From Planctomycetota bacterium (GTDB lineage: Bacteria; Planctomycetota; UBA8742; UBA2392): a DNA stretch of 64,000 bases. Shown piece by piece: positions 51,778-61,469 of this stretch. Where the stretch lies: NCBI GenBank assembly GCA_003576915.1, contig QEVF01000003.1, forward strand, positions 177,737 to 241,736, given 5' to 3'. Each line of letters begins with the position of its first letter. The stretch's first letter is position 1. Below the pieces are notes generated by a model. The model was not told where the DNA came from. It was given only the letters and a program-made list of their open reading frames with translations, and ran no database searches. The position numbers and the translations under genes are program-made.

Positions 51778-54700
51778 ATGCCTGAAGCAGATCCCATCCT
51801 CGCCGAACACAAGACGCTGGGCCCCTACACCCTGATCAGGAAACTGGGCGAAGGCGGCATGGGAGGTGTTTATCTGGGCCGCCACAACGTGCTGCACGTC
51901 GAGCACGCCATCAAGATCATCCGGCCCCGCATGGCAGCCGACCCGCAGCTTGTCGAGCGCTTTCTGCGCGAGGCCCGCCACGCGGCGAGGCTGATTCACC
52001 CCAACATCGTGCAGGTGCTGGCCGCTGATGTGGCCGACGGCCTGTACTACCTGGCCATGCAGTTCGTGCCGGGCCAATCCCTGGCTGACGCCGTGGCCAA
52101 GGGCAAGCTCTCGCCCCACCGCGCCACCCGCTACATTCATATGTCGGCTTTGGGCCTGGCCTACGCCCACAAGAAGCAGATCATTCACCGCGACATCAAG
52201 CCCGGCAACATCCTCATCGACGAAGACGACAACTGCAAGATCACCGACTTCGGCCTCGTGCGCGACATGACCGCCGACGACACGGGCCAGAACAACCTGA
52301 CGCAGACCGGCCTGATCATCGGCACGCCCCATTTCATGCCGCCCGAACAGTGGCACGGCGAAGGCGTGGACCATCGCAGCGACATCTATGCCCTGGGCGT
52401 CACCCACTACCACCTCATCACACGCAGCTATCCTTACCCCGGCCGCACTCCGCCCCAGATTCTGGGCCTGCTCATGCAGGGGCGGCCCGAGCCCCTGAAG
52501 AAGTTCGCGCCAGCCTGCGACGACGACCTCTGTGCGCTCATCGCCAAGGCCATGCATGTCGATCCCGCCCAGCGTTATCAGAGCGCGCTGGAATACGCCC
52601 AGGCCATCGACAAGTGGTGGGCCGCCCATCCACCCACGGAGGCGGAGTCCGCCCAACTGGCCCTGGCCGCCGGCGAGGGCGGCGGCACCCGTCTCGTCAG
52701 CCCCACCCAGCTGCGCACCGGGCCGCAAAGCAGCGCGGCAGCGGCCTCCTCGGGCTCCTCGCGCGAGGGGGTGGTGCAGCCCGGCGTCACGCTTGTGGCC
52801 GTCACGCCGCCAGCCACGTCGGCGGCAGCAACTTCGGCGGCTCTTGCCGGCGCGACGCGGGCCAACCAGGCTTCGGCCCCGGCTGTTTCGCAGGCCACCT
52901 TGGCGCCTGCCAGCGCGTCGGGCACCCCCACGTTCACCCAGGGGCCCGTCACCATCGTTCAGGAAAGCTCCAAGACCGGGCTTCTGGTGCTGATTGCCCT
53001 CATTGCCATTGCCGCGCTGGCCGTAGGCGCCTATGCGGCGTTCTCCACGGGCAAGAACGGGGGCAACGAGCCGGTGTCGAAGGGTGACACGGGCAAGCCC
53101 CCGGCTCCCGCGCCCGAGTTCAGCCTGGCCCTGCCTTCCACGGAAGCCACGGCCGACGCTCCCCTGTTCACGTCATCGGCCAGCTACGTCATTGAGGGCA
53201 GGAGCAACGTGCCCGTCACGCTCAACGGCAATCCCTACAAGCTGGGAGATCCCGTCCCGCTCAAGCCCAGGCTCAATGTGCTCAAGGTTTCGGCCAGGCT
53301 TGGAGAAGACAGCGCCCAGCGCGAACTGCATGTGTTTCTCGACCAGCAGGCCCCCGAACTGGCCTGGCGCCAGTTTGATGAGGCCAGGGGCGGCGTGTTG
53401 CCCACGGCGGAACGCAGCGTGAGCCTCGTCGGGGTGGCCACCGACGACGACCCCCAGACCGAAATCCTCTGCACGATCGGCAACGTGGTCCGGCCGCCCC
53501 TCATCGTCGACAAGGGCGGGGCGTTCAGCATCCCCGTGCAGGTGGGCGAAGAACCCGTGTTCGTCGAGCTGTGCGCCCGGGATCGCGTCGGCAACAAGTC
53601 GGAGGCCCGACGCATCGAGATCGTGCCCGACCGGCTCGAACTCGCCCTCAACTGGTTCGACCTCAAGGGCGAGCGCACGGTCTGGAGCCCCCAGGAGGTC
53701 GTCAGCCTCAAGGGCAAGCTCAACAAACAGCGCGGCTGCACGCTCACCCATGAGGGCAAGCCGTTGACGCTGGCCGCTGACGGCAGCTTCACGCTGGAAA
53801 AGACGCTGCCCGCCGGACGCCACAGGGTCGCCGTCGAGGCCGCCGACTGGCTCAAGGGCAGCCTCAGCTCCGAGCTGACGGTTGTGGTGGACCTTGAGGC
53901 GCCGAAGTTCCTCGATCTCGCGCCCGCGGCCGGGGACGCGCTGCTGGCTGATGCTTTTCCGTTTGAAGTGAAAGTGTCGGGGCGGCTGGATGACGCCGAA
54001 GCCCGCCTGAAGCTGGGCCAGGAGACGCTCAAGCTCGAGGGCGGCAGGTTTGAGAAGACGTTGTCGGTGAATGAGGCGGGCGAGGTGAAGCTGGAGTTTG
54101 TGGCCAAGGACCTCAATGATCGCGAAACCCGGGTCAGCCACAGCTTCAGCGTCAGGTTGCGCCGCTACAAGCCCCTGGGCAAGAACCCCCAGGGCTTCAT
54201 GGAGTACGAGCGAGTCAGTGACGGCATGGTCATGATCGAACTGCCCGCCTCGAAGTTTGTCCAGGGCGTGGCGGAGGGACTGCCCGACGCCCCAAGGCGC
54301 GAAGTCGAGCTTTCCGGATTTCTCATCGGCAAGTTCGAGGTCACCAACGACCAGTTTGCGCGCTTCCTCAACGCCCGCGCCGTCAGCCCCGCCGAAGCCG
54401 TGCAGCAGGGTCTGATCGCGCGCAGCGGCGAGGGCTTCCTGCACCTCGCTCACGACGGCAAGTCCTGGATGGCTGAAGAGGGCTTTGGCAACTTTCCCGT
54501 TGTCAACGTGCCCTGGAAGGGCGCCGATGCCTACTGCCGCTGGGCCGATGACGGCGGTTCCCTGCCCACCGAGGCCCAGTGGGAACTGGCCGCGCGCGGC
54601 AGCGACGCCCGGGTCTATCCCTGGGGCGCCGACCGCCCCAACGGCGAGCGCAGCGTGTTCAAGCGCAGCGGCTATGCGGGCATCCAGAACGTGGGACGCG

Positions 54701-55008
54701 CGGCCAAGGGCGCTTCGCCCTGCGGCGCGCTGGATATGGCCGGCAACGTGGAAGAGTGGTGCTTCGACTGGTACGACGACACGGCATACACCCGCGGGGG
54801 CAAGGACCCACTGGTCAAGGACAAGCCGTCAACGTCTGACCGGCGTGTCGTGCGAGGCGGCAGCTTTGAAACGGATGCCGCCTCGGAAGTCAGGCCCAGC
54901 GACAGCGACGCCGCCAGCGACCTGCGCACTTTCTTCCGCGGCCGGCGCGCCCCGGCCAGCGTTTCGGAGTTCCGCGGGTTCCGTTGCGCAGCGCGCAGCG
55001 CGCAATAA
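51778..55008 (+). CDS. Ser/Thr protein kinase fused to a formylglycine-generating-enzyme-like domain
   Basis: A 1076-residue membrane protein. The kinase domain (about 14-280) is complete: GEGGMGGVYLG (P-loop), HAIKII (Lys46), IIHRDIKPGNILI (catalytic Asp), ITDFGLVRD and GTPHFMPPEQW. An Ala/Ser-rich linker and one membrane helix (about 400-422) follow. Residues about 440-810 form beta-sandwich-like repeats. The C-terminal FGE-sulfatase (SUMF1) domain (about 815-1075) shows FLIGKFEVTNDQFARFLN, PVVNVPWKGADAYCRW, LPTEAQWELAARG, MAGNVEEWCFDWY and VVRGGSF. The outer part may sense or bind, as in related planctomycete proteins. The PP2C at 26816 is a possible opponent. Confidence 0.92.
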   Translation: MPEADPILAEHKTLGPYTLIRKLGEGGMGGVYLGRHNVLHVEHAIKIIRPRMAADPQLVERFLREARHAARLIHPNIVQVLAADVADGLYYLAMQFVPGQSLADAVAKGKLSPHRATRYIHMSALGLAYAHKKQIIHRDIKPGNILIDEDDNCKITDFGLVRDMTADDTGQNNLTQTGLIIGTPHFMPPEQWHGEGVDHRSDIYALGVTHYHLITRSYPYPGRTPPQILGLLMQGRPEPLKKFAPACDDDLCALIAKAMHVDPAQRYQSALEYAQAIDKWWAAHPPTEAESAQLALAAGEGGGTRLVSPTQLRTGPQSSAAAASSGSSREGVVQPGVTLVAVTPPATSAAATSAALAGATRANQASAPAVSQATLAPASASGTPTFTQGPVTIVQESSKTGLLVLIALIAIAALAVGAYAAFSTGKNGGNEPVSKGDTGKPPAPAPEFSLALPSTEATADAPLFTSSASYVIEGRSNVPVTLNGNPYKLGDPVPLKPRLNVLKVSARLGEDSAQRELHVFLDQQAPELAWRQFDEARGGVLPTAERSVSLVGVATDDDPQTEILCTIGNVVRPPLIVDKGGAFSIPVQVGEEPVFVELCARDRVGNKSEARRIEIVPDRLELALNWFDLKGERTVWSPQEVVSLKGKLNKQRGCTLTHEGKPLTLAADGSFTLEKTLPAGRHRVAVEAADWLKGSLSSELTVVVDLEAPKFLDLAPAAGDALLADAFPFEVKVSGRLDDAEARLKLGQETLKLEGGRFEKTLSVNEAGEVKLEFVAKDLNDRETRVSHSFSVRLRRYKPLGKNPQGFMEYERVSDGMVMIELPASKFVQGVAEGLPDAPRREVELSGFLIGKFEVTNDQFARFLNARAVSPAEAVQQGLIARSGEGFLHLAHDGKSWMAEEGFGNFPVVNVPWKGADAYCRWADDGGSLPTEAQWELAARGSDARVYPWGADRPNGERSVFKRSGYAGIQNVGRAAKGASPCGALDMAGNVEEWCFDWYDDTAYTRGGKDPLVKDKPSTSDRRVVRGGSFETDAASEVRPSDSDAASDLRTFFRGRRAPASVSEFRGFRCAARSAQ

Positions 55009-55080
55009 TCGTCAGTGAAGGTTGGAAATCTCCCGCTGAATTGTGCAAACTTCGACGCCAGTGAATCTTGGGAGACTTGC

Positions 55081-55620
55081 ATGAGATCCGCTTCCATCCT
55101 CGCTGTCATTGCGCTGGCCTTGGGCCTTGCCGGCTGCGGCGGTATGCCCAAGCCCAACATCACGGCGCAGAAGGCCAAGCCAGGCACGGTCAACGCCCGG
55201 GTTGCGCTGGTGGCTTCCAACTACGGCTCGGACTGGGACAAGGAGAACGTCACGCTCTTTGTCGTGCAGCAGTGGCGTAACCGCGACGGCGTTCCCGTCA
55301 AGGAAGAGACCGTGGCGGAGAAGGCCTTTGCCAAGGGCCACGCCGGCGCTCGCGGCAGCATCTCGCTCAAGGACGCCGAAGGCAGCGAGACGCGTCGCGT
55401 GTTTCTGAAGTTCGAGCTCAAGAGCGGGCCTGACCCCCTGAACCAGAATGTCTCGGCGGCCATTACCCGCGAATGGAAGCTTTCTTCTTCGATGGCTGAG
55501 GCCGACCTGGTGTTCCTCGCCGCGATTTCGCGCACGGGGGGCAACAACTACGCCATTGACGTGGTCTACGCGCAGAACCTGGCCACGGGCGAAATTGAAC
55601 AGGTCCTGCCCGCGAACTGA
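55081..55620 (+). CDS. Lipoprotein of unknown function
   Basis: A 179-residue lipoprotein with lipobox GLAGC (Cys19). The mature part has a beta-rich pattern (VNARVALVASNYGSDWDKENV; RVFLKFELKSG; DLVFLAAISRTGG; IDVVYAQNLATGEIEQVL, seen as separate strands). No family is recognised. The ATG at 55081 is preceded by GGGAGACTTGC. It follows the kinase-FGE gene by 72 bp and may share its transcript. A strong bidirectional terminator follows. Confidence 0.7.
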   Translation: MRSASILAVIALALGLAGCGGMPKPNITAQKAKPGTVNARVALVASNYGSDWDKENVTLFVVQQWRNRDGVPVKEETVAEKAFAKGHAGARGSISLKDAEGSETRRVFLKFELKSGPDPLNQNVSAAITREWKLSSSMAEADLVFLAAISRTGGNNYAIDVVYAQNLATGEIEQVLPAN

Positions 55621-55645
55621 CGCGCCGGGCCATGCAGAAAACACC

Positions 55646-55672
55646 GCGGGGAGCAGCGAGGCTGCTCCCCGC
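55646..55672. terminator. Bidirectional terminator between the lipoprotein gene and mrp
   Basis: A perfect 12-bp stem (55646-55657 with 55661-55672) with a GAG loop lies between converging genes. It is followed by TTTGTGTT on the plus strand and, on the minus strand, by a GTGTTTTC tail. Confidence 0.8.
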
Positions 55673-55684
55673 TTTGTGTTGAGC

Positions 55685-56749
55685 TCAGGCCGTGACAGGC
55701 TGGTTCCTGTTGGCGTGAATGGCGACCTGCTGGGCCACGCGCATTGCGAACTCCTTGAGCGCGAGGCTCGCGGGGTCCGCCGGGTGGCTGACGAGAATGG
55801 GCTTGCCGCTGTCTCCCGAGGCGACCACGGCCTCCGTCAGGGGGATCTCGCCGAAGTAAGCAATGCCGTACTTCTCGGCGCAGCGCCGGCCCGCACCCTT
55901 GCCGAAGATGTCCGTGCGCTGCCCGCAATGGGAGCAGATGAAACCCGACATGTTCTCGACGACGCCCAGCACGTTGACCTTGACGGTGTGGAACATGCCG
56001 ATGGCACGTTTTACATCGGCCAGCGCCACGTCCTGCGGCGTCGTCACGATCACGGCCTGCGCTGTGGGCACCATGCGCGTGAGGGAGAGCTGCACGTCGC
56101 CTGTGCCGGGGGGCATGTCCACGATCAGGTAGTCCAGGTTGCCCCAGTCCACCTGTCCCAGAAACTGGCGAATGGCGCTGTCAAGCATGGGGCCGCGCCA
56201 GACCACCGCCTGCCCTTCGGCCAGCAGAAAGCCCATGCTCATGAGCTTCAGGCCGAACTTCACGTGGGGGATGATGCGCTGCTCTTCCGTCGCCACGGGC
56301 TGCTCATGGATGCCGAACATCGTGGGAACGCTGGGTCCGTAAATGTCGGCGTCCAGCAACCCTACTTCGGCGCCGTGCTGGGCCAGGGCATTGGCCAGGT
56401 TGGCTGCCACGGTGCTTTTGCCCACGCCGCCCTTGCCCGCCGCCACCATGATGACGTTCTTGATGCCGGGGATCAGGTCCTGGGCCGTGAGGTTCGTGGC
56501 CGCGGTGTTGGAACTCCAGTTCAGTTTGACCTCCCCCGCCCCCAGCCGGCGCGTCAGGGTCTGCCTGATGTCTGCACCGATCTGGTCCTTGAGGGGGCAG
56601 GCGGGCGTGGTCAGCTCGACCGTCAGCTCAATGCCGGTCCCCTCTGACTTGACGTCCTTGATCATCCCGAGGTCCACCAGGTCTTTGTGCAGGTCCGGGT
56701 CCTGTACGCCCTTGAGCGCCGCCAGTATCTCTTGCTTTGAAAATGCCAT
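55685..56749 (-). CDS. mrp: Mrp/ApbC-type iron-sulfur cluster carrier ATPase
   Basis: A 354-residue P-loop protein. The N-terminal about 90 residues form a MIP18/DUF59 domain (EILAALKGVQDPDL; ELTTPACPLKDQI). The ATPase has AAGKGGVGKSTVAANLA (deviant Walker A), DADIYGPSVP, DYLIVDMPPGTGD and VVENMSGFICSHCGQ with a CxxC for cluster binding. It carries or assembles Fe-S clusters for apoproteins. The ATG at 56749 follows GAGAGGA; an upstream ATG adds eight residues. The upstream gap holds a hairpin-array element. Confidence 0.93.
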   Translation of the reverse strand: MAFSKQEILAALKGVQDPDLHKDLVDLGMIKDVKSEGTGIELTVELTTPACPLKDQIGADIRQTLTRRLGAGEVKLNWSSNTAATNLTAQDLIPGIKNVIMVAAGKGGVGKSTVAANLANALAQHGAEVGLLDADIYGPSVPTMFGIHEQPVATEEQRIIPHVKFGLKLMSMGFLLAEGQAVVWRGPMLDSAIRQFLGQVDWGNLDYLIVDMPPGTGDVQLSLTRMVPTAQAVIVTTPQDVALADVKRAIGMFHTVKVNVLGVVENMSGFICSHCGQRTDIFGKGAGRRCAEKYGIAYFGEIPLTEAVVASGDSGKPILVSHPADPASLALKEFAMRVAQQVAIHANRNQPVTA

Positions 56750-57106
56750 TGCGTCCTCTCTCTCGGCCGCCACCTAAGCATCCAAGACGCCGGGAGTCCA
56801 GTTTCCCGCAGCGTGCGGACTTCCCTGGCAGGCTGCTGAAAGAGTGGCATCCGGCCACCTTTTCAGCACGGTCGGGCCAAAGTGAATCGGGCCCGACCTT
56901 CATTTCAAGCGGCTTTTCAGCCGCTTGAAATGCGCAAGCCATCCATGGCTTGCGTCCGCAGGCCGTACTTCAGCGGCCTGCCAGCCATGCAAACTGTAAA
57001 GCGGACAAAATAAGTCCAAAAAAGAATCGCCAAATCCGCTCTCTTGTGGCAAGATCCCTCCGCAATTCGCAACAATCCTGGCCCCCGCCTGTTCTCTGGA
57101 GCAGCT
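56750..57106. other. Intergenic region holding a hairpin-array element
   Basis: No gene is seen in the 357 bases between the divergent mrp and radical SAM genes. Its centre (56825-56984) is filled by five consecutive hairpins. The remaining about 120 bases before the radical SAM gene are AT-richer and should hold its promoter; GGAGCAGCT precedes the ATG at 57107. Confidence 0.6.
56825..56984. repeat. Five-hairpin array with terminal inverted repeats (REP/MITE-like)
   Basis: The ends CTGGCAGGCTGCTGAA (56825-56840) and TTCAGCGGCCTGCCAG (56969-56984) are 16-bp inverted repeats with one mismatch. Inside are stems 56834-56847/56855-56868 (14 bp, two mismatches), 56870-56878/56890-56898 (9 bp), 56901-56914/56919-56932 (14 bp, perfect), 56933-56942/56945-56954 (10 bp, perfect) and 56958-56965/56974-56981 (8 bp, perfect). 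No ORF of note. It looks like a non-autonomous mobile or REP-type element. Confidence 0.7.
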
Positions 57107-58678
57107 ATGCGCGTGATTCTGGTTCACGTCCGTGATCCGCAGTTCTACGCCATCCAGAAGGGACGCCGCGGCAAGACAGGCAACCCCGAGGTCATGGGGT
57201 TTCCGCCCATCGGCATCATGTGCCTGTCCGCCGTGCTCAAGCAGGCCGGGCATGAGTGTTTCATGTTCGACCAGGCCAACCCCGACACGCCCAACGAGAA
57301 GATCCTCGCCGAAATCAAGGAAAAGAAGCCCGACCTCATCGGGCTTTCATTCCTCAGCACGACCAGCTACCCCTACGCCAAGATTCTGGCGCGGGCCATT
57401 CGCAGCGAGGTGCCCGACGCAAAGATTGCCTTTGGCGGCGTGTTTGCCACGCTCAACGCCCTGCAGGTGAAGGAGCAGTGCCCCTACGTTGACTTCATCT
57501 GCCGCGGCGACGGCGAGGCCCTGATTCTGGACCTGCTCAACAACCTCGAGAATCCCAGCGGCGTCCTGGGCCTGACCTGGGCCAAGGACGGCAAGATCGT
57601 CCATAACCCCGACCGCAAGCTCGAACGCGCCCTGGACCAGTGGCCCTTTCCCGATCGCGCGGGTGTGCCCGTTGATTACATCGAGAGCATGCCCCTGGAC
57701 GTTCCCGTCGTGCTTTCCCGCGCCAAATTCACCACCATGCAGACTTCGCGCGGCTGCCCCTGGCCCTGCATTTTCTGCGACATCCCCATCTTCAACGAGG
57801 GCAAATGGCGTTACCGCAGCGCCGAGCACGTCGTGGCTGAACTCAAGCACCTGCAGCAGCAGGGCTACGGCGCCGTGGCCTTTGTGGACGACCACTTTCT
57901 GCTTCAGCCCCCGCGCATTGAGGCCATCTGCAACGGCATCATCAAAGAGGGCATCAAGATCAAGTGGGGCGTCGAAGGCCGCGTTGATTCCGTGTGCCAG
58001 AAGCTGTTTCCGCTCATGGCCAAGGCGGGTTGCCGCACCATCATGTTCGGCATTGAAAGCGGCAGCCAGAAGATCCTCGACCGCCTGAAGAAGGGCGACA
58101 CGCTCGAACAGGTGGAGGCGGCCGTCAAGGCCGCCAAGAAGGCCGGCATCGAGATCGTGCATGGCTTCTTTGTCGTGGGCAACCCCGACGAAACCGAAGA
58201 AGACATGAAGGCGACCTTCGACTTCGCCGCCCGCCTGCCCCTGGACACCTTCGGCTTCAACCGCCTCTGCGTTTACCGCGGTACTCCGCTGTGGCACGAG
58301 TACATGCAGCGCGGCTTGGTCAACGACCAGGAAGACTGGTACAAATACTTCAAGTGCAGCGAGATCGATCCCACCTGCCTCAAGGGAGAGCGCATCAATG
58401 AGCTGCGCGCCCAGGGCCTGCGCCGGCTGATGCTGCGCAAGCTGTTCCTGCACCCCTGGCAGACGCTGCGCCTGCTGCGGCGCTTCATGCGCTACATGCC
58501 CCTGCGTGACATCATCACGCTGCTGAGCAAACCCTTCCGCGGCAAGAAGAAGGGGGCGACGCGAGCCGAGATCCTGTCCCGCGCCGTGGAACACGGCGAC
58601 ATGAAGACCGCCGCCGCCGACCTCACTCAGGTGCCGGACGAGAAGCTCGAGGCCGTGCTTCAGAAGACCGGCAAGTAG
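57107..58678 (+). CDS. B12-binding-domain radical SAM protein
   Basis: A 523-residue protein of the BchE/HpnJ-like class. The N-terminal about 150 residues have the cobalamin-binding Rossmann arrangement (PPIGIMCLSAVLKQAGH; PDLIGLSFLSTT; AKIAFGGVFAT). The radical SAM core has TSRGCPWPCIFCD with the CxxxCxxC cluster ligands Cys217, Cys221 and Cys224. FVDDHFLLQPPRIEAIC, FGIESGSQKILDRLKKG and HGFFVVGNPDETEED follow. The C-terminal about 100 residues are helical and basic. Members act on lipids, hopanoids or tetrapyrroles; the substrate cannot be told. The start ATG has GGAG upstream. Confidence 0.9.
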   Translation: MRVILVHVRDPQFYAIQKGRRGKTGNPEVMGFPPIGIMCLSAVLKQAGHECFMFDQANPDTPNEKILAEIKEKKPDLIGLSFLSTTSYPYAKILARAIRSEVPDAKIAFGGVFATLNALQVKEQCPYVDFICRGDGEALILDLLNNLENPSGVLGLTWAKDGKIVHNPDRKLERALDQWPFPDRAGVPVDYIESMPLDVPVVLSRAKFTTMQTSRGCPWPCIFCDIPIFNEGKWRYRSAEHVVAELKHLQQQGYGAVAFVDDHFLLQPPRIEAICNGIIKEGIKIKWGVEGRVDSVCQKLFPLMAKAGCRTIMFGIESGSQKILDRLKKGDTLEQVEAAVKAAKKAGIEIVHGFFVVGNPDETEEDMKATFDFAARLPLDTFGFNRLCVYRGTPLWHEYMQRGLVNDQEDWYKYFKCSEIDPTCLKGERINELRAQGLRRLMLRKLFLHPWQTLRLLRRFMRYMPLRDIITLLSKPFRGKKKGATRAEILSRAVEHGDMKTAAADLTQVPDEKLEAVLQKTGK

Positions 58679-58738
58679 CGCCATTTGCGCAAGCCAGGCG
58701 CGCTGCTTTGCCGATGAACGAGGCGGGAGATTGCCGCC

Positions 58739-61435
58739 TTGTTCAACTCCAAGCTCAATTACCTGACCTGCGGCTTTGCCCTGGCCTTTCTTCTGCTGTT
58801 GGGCCGCTTCTTCTTCATGCAGGTGGTCAACCACGAAGCCTATGTGGCGGCCGCCGAAGACGTGCGCCTGCGCAAAGAGCTCCTTCCCCCCTCCCGCGCC
58901 TCCATCTACGCCGCCGGCGGTACCCTCGTCGCGCGCAGCGAAACCGTCTGGGATGTCTACGTTGACTGGAACGAGTTCGCCCAGCCGCGCTCCATGCGTC
59001 TGAGGGCCCTGGTCGCCCCGGGCGACTATGACCCCGCTGCCGTGCAGGCCTTTCTCGAGGGGCCGGCGCGTGAGGTGGAGGCCGCATCCCTGGCGGCCCC
59101 CGCCGCGAGGCGACGCTTCTTCCTTGCCTGGCGCCTGCGCGAGCAGGAAGCCGCCCGCCACGACCTGCGGCAGTCGCTGGCCCGCCTGAGCCTGGTTACG
59201 CGGGTGCCCCTGGAGCGCATCGAGGAGAAACTGGCCCTGGTCCAGGCCGAGGTGGACGGCCTGCTGGCCGAACTGGGGGATGTCACCACGGCCAGGTCCA
59301 ACGACGTCAACGTCGCCTGGCTGCGCGCCAAACCCGCCCTTTCCGACAGCGAGTACTGGAACCGCGTCAGGCGCTACCCGCGCAGCGCGGCTTTCCTGCC
59401 CGTGCTGGAGGCCCGCGTGAAGTGGTCGCGCCACGAGGCCGAGTATCTCCAGGCCCTCCTGCAGCGCCTGGGTGATGACCGCCAGGCACGCGACCTCTGC
59501 GGCCAGGCCGCCCGCAACTGCGAGGCGCGGGCCCTGGCTCTGGCCCGGGACGACGAGTCGGCCATGAATCTGGAGCCTGCCGCGCGCGAGGAGCGCGCGG
59601 CATTCAAGCGCCTCTTCGGCGCCTGCAGCGACGGCGTGCACCGCGGCGCCGTGGCGCTGCGCGAGGCCCTTGACGCGCTGGAGGGGCCGGCGGGCCGCAT
59701 CGCCGCGCTGGAAGACCGCGCCTTGAGCCTGCGTCGCGACACCGTCGAGCGCTTCCAGGGCGACTACGAGCGGCGCTGGCGCCACTACACGTTCGAGGAA
59801 AGCCCCCTGCTGCTGCTGCGCGACGCGCCCCGCGACGTCGTGGAACTGCTCAAAGTCAACGCCGACCTGCTGCCCGGCGTCTCCTGCCGTTTGCGCGCCA
59901 GCCGCGCCTATGCCCACGCTTCGCTGCTGGCGCCCGTGCTGGGGGCCGTGATGCTGCCCGACGCCGACCGCCTCGACGACCTGCTGGAGCGCGGCGTCTT
60001 CAGCGAGGGCCTGGAGGAGTTCATCGAAACCTGGTTTGACGGCGACCGCGAGGCCTTTGTGCGCTTTGCCGACGGTGTCGTGGCCCAGCAGCCCGCGGGC
60101 AGTTTCGGTGTCGAGCGCGCCTATGACGCGCGGCTGTCCGGCAGCTACGGCGCGCGGGTTTCAGTGCATGACGCCCGGGGACGCATCCGCTCCATCGAGT
60201 TCGAAAGGGCACCGGTCAATGCCGAGCCCCTGCACCTGACCATCGACCTGGACCTGACGCGGGACATCCTCGAGTCGGTCGCGCGCTGGGAGCCCCGACT
60301 GGCGGCCAAGGCCGCCAACAAGACCTCGGAGATGCTGCGCAAGGGACAGATACCCCTGGACCGCTGGCAGCGCTACAAGTGGTCGTTCCGGGGCGCGGCC
60401 GTGGTGCTGGACGTCAAGACCGGCGCCGTGCTTGCCCTGGTGAGCTTTCCCACCTATGACCCCGAGCGCATGTCGGGCGCGTCCGACGCCGACCGCGTTT
60501 ACCGCCTGCAACTCAAAACCGAGGCTGAAGTCGAAGGCAAGATGCCCTACTGGGCGCGCAAGACGCGGCAGGTCAACCGCGCGAGCGGAGCCACCTACCA
60601 CCCGGGTTCAACGTGGAAGGTGCTCACGAGCATCGCGCTGCTGGAAGAAGGGGGCCTGAGCCTGTCCGACCGCTTCGATGAGGTAAGCAACACCATCGAG
60701 ATCGCGGGGGTCAAGCTCAAGACCGGCCACCCCGCGGGCCCCGATCTGGGCATTCTCGACGCGCTGGAGCGCAGCTCCAATGGCTTCTACTACTACTTTT
60801 CGCAGCGCCTGGCCGAAGGCGGCGGCACCTCCGACTGGGAGACCATGCGCCTGTGGGCCGAGAAGTTCGGCTTTGGCACGGAGTCCGGATTCGAACTTCC
60901 CGGCACGCGCCGCGCGAACCTGGCCGACATCGGCCGTGTCGGGCAGGCGGAGGTCTCCACCATGAGCATCGGACAGGGCAAACTGCTGGTCACCCCCCTG
61001 GAGATGGCGCGATTTTACGCCTGCGTGGCGGCCCGGGGCCGGCTGCCGCAGCCGCACCTGAGCGAAGAGGCCATGGCCCTGGCCCAGGAGCTGGAGGTGC
61101 GTCCGGGCACGTGGGATACGATCCATGAAGGCCTCAAGCGCGTGGTGATGGGCGCCCACGGGACGGCGAGGCCGGAGAAGATCGACCGCAACCGGGTGTT
61201 GGTGGACATTCGCTGCGCGGGCAAGACCGGGACGGCGGAAAACGGCAAGGGCGTGCCTGACCACGCCTGGTTTGCGGGCTTTGCGCCCTTTGAAGACCCG
61301 CAGGTGGCCTTTGTGATGCTGGCAGAGTACAGCGACCTCTACGGCGCCGACGTCGCTCCGGTGATCGGCGAGTGCATCCAGCGCTATCTGGTGCGGCGGG
61401 GCGTGCTGCCGGCGCCCGTGGTACAGCGCCGCTAA
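58739..61435 (+). CDS. mrdA: Penicillin-binding protein 2-type transpeptidase
   Basis: An 898-residue class B penicillin-binding protein. One N-terminal membrane anchor (about 8-26) is followed by RASIYAAGGTLVARS (compare RGxIxDRNGxxLA). A helical insert of about 350 residues makes the pedestal region much longer than in E. coli PBP2 (633 residues). The transpeptidase domain has the three active-site motifs: PGSTWK (Ser624-x-x-Lys627), SSN (Ser679-x-Asn681) and KTG (829-831). It crosslinks peptidoglycan in cell elongation. The TTG start at 58739 follows GGGAG. MreBCD and RodA are not in the window. Confidence 0.88.
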   Translation: MFNSKLNYLTCGFALAFLLLLGRFFFMQVVNHEAYVAAAEDVRLRKELLPPSRASIYAAGGTLVARSETVWDVYVDWNEFAQPRSMRLRALVAPGDYDPAAVQAFLEGPAREVEAASLAAPAARRRFFLAWRLREQEAARHDLRQSLARLSLVTRVPLERIEEKLALVQAEVDGLLAELGDVTTARSNDVNVAWLRAKPALSDSEYWNRVRRYPRSAAFLPVLEARVKWSRHEAEYLQALLQRLGDDRQARDLCGQAARNCEARALALARDDESAMNLEPAAREERAAFKRLFGACSDGVHRGAVALREALDALEGPAGRIAALEDRALSLRRDTVERFQGDYERRWRHYTFEESPLLLLRDAPRDVVELLKVNADLLPGVSCRLRASRAYAHASLLAPVLGAVMLPDADRLDDLLERGVFSEGLEEFIETWFDGDREAFVRFADGVVAQQPAGSFGVERAYDARLSGSYGARVSVHDARGRIRSIEFERAPVNAEPLHLTIDLDLTRDILESVARWEPRLAAKAANKTSEMLRKGQIPLDRWQRYKWSFRGAAVVLDVKTGAVLALVSFPTYDPERMSGASDADRVYRLQLKTEAEVEGKMPYWARKTRQVNRASGATYHPGSTWKVLTSIALLEEGGLSLSDRFDEVSNTIEIAGVKLKTGHPAGPDLGILDALERSSNGFYYYFSQRLAEGGGTSDWETMRLWAEKFGFGTESGFELPGTRRANLADIGRVGQAEVSTMSIGQGKLLVTPLEMARFYACVAARGRLPQPHLSEEAMALAQELEVRPGTWDTIHEGLKRVVMGAHGTARPEKIDRNRVLVDIRCAGKTGTAENGKGVPDHAWFAGFAPFEDPQVAFVMLAEYSDLYGADVAPVIGECIQRYLVRRGVLPAPVVQRR

Positions 61436-61469
61436 TCGAGCCTAGGAAGAATCTTTCCGGCCCCGAACA

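Noticed and set aside
57347-59917. Minus-strand ORF of 856 codons
   Set aside because: Antisense to the radical SAM and PBP2 genes, both with intact motifs. It is a GC-driven shadow.
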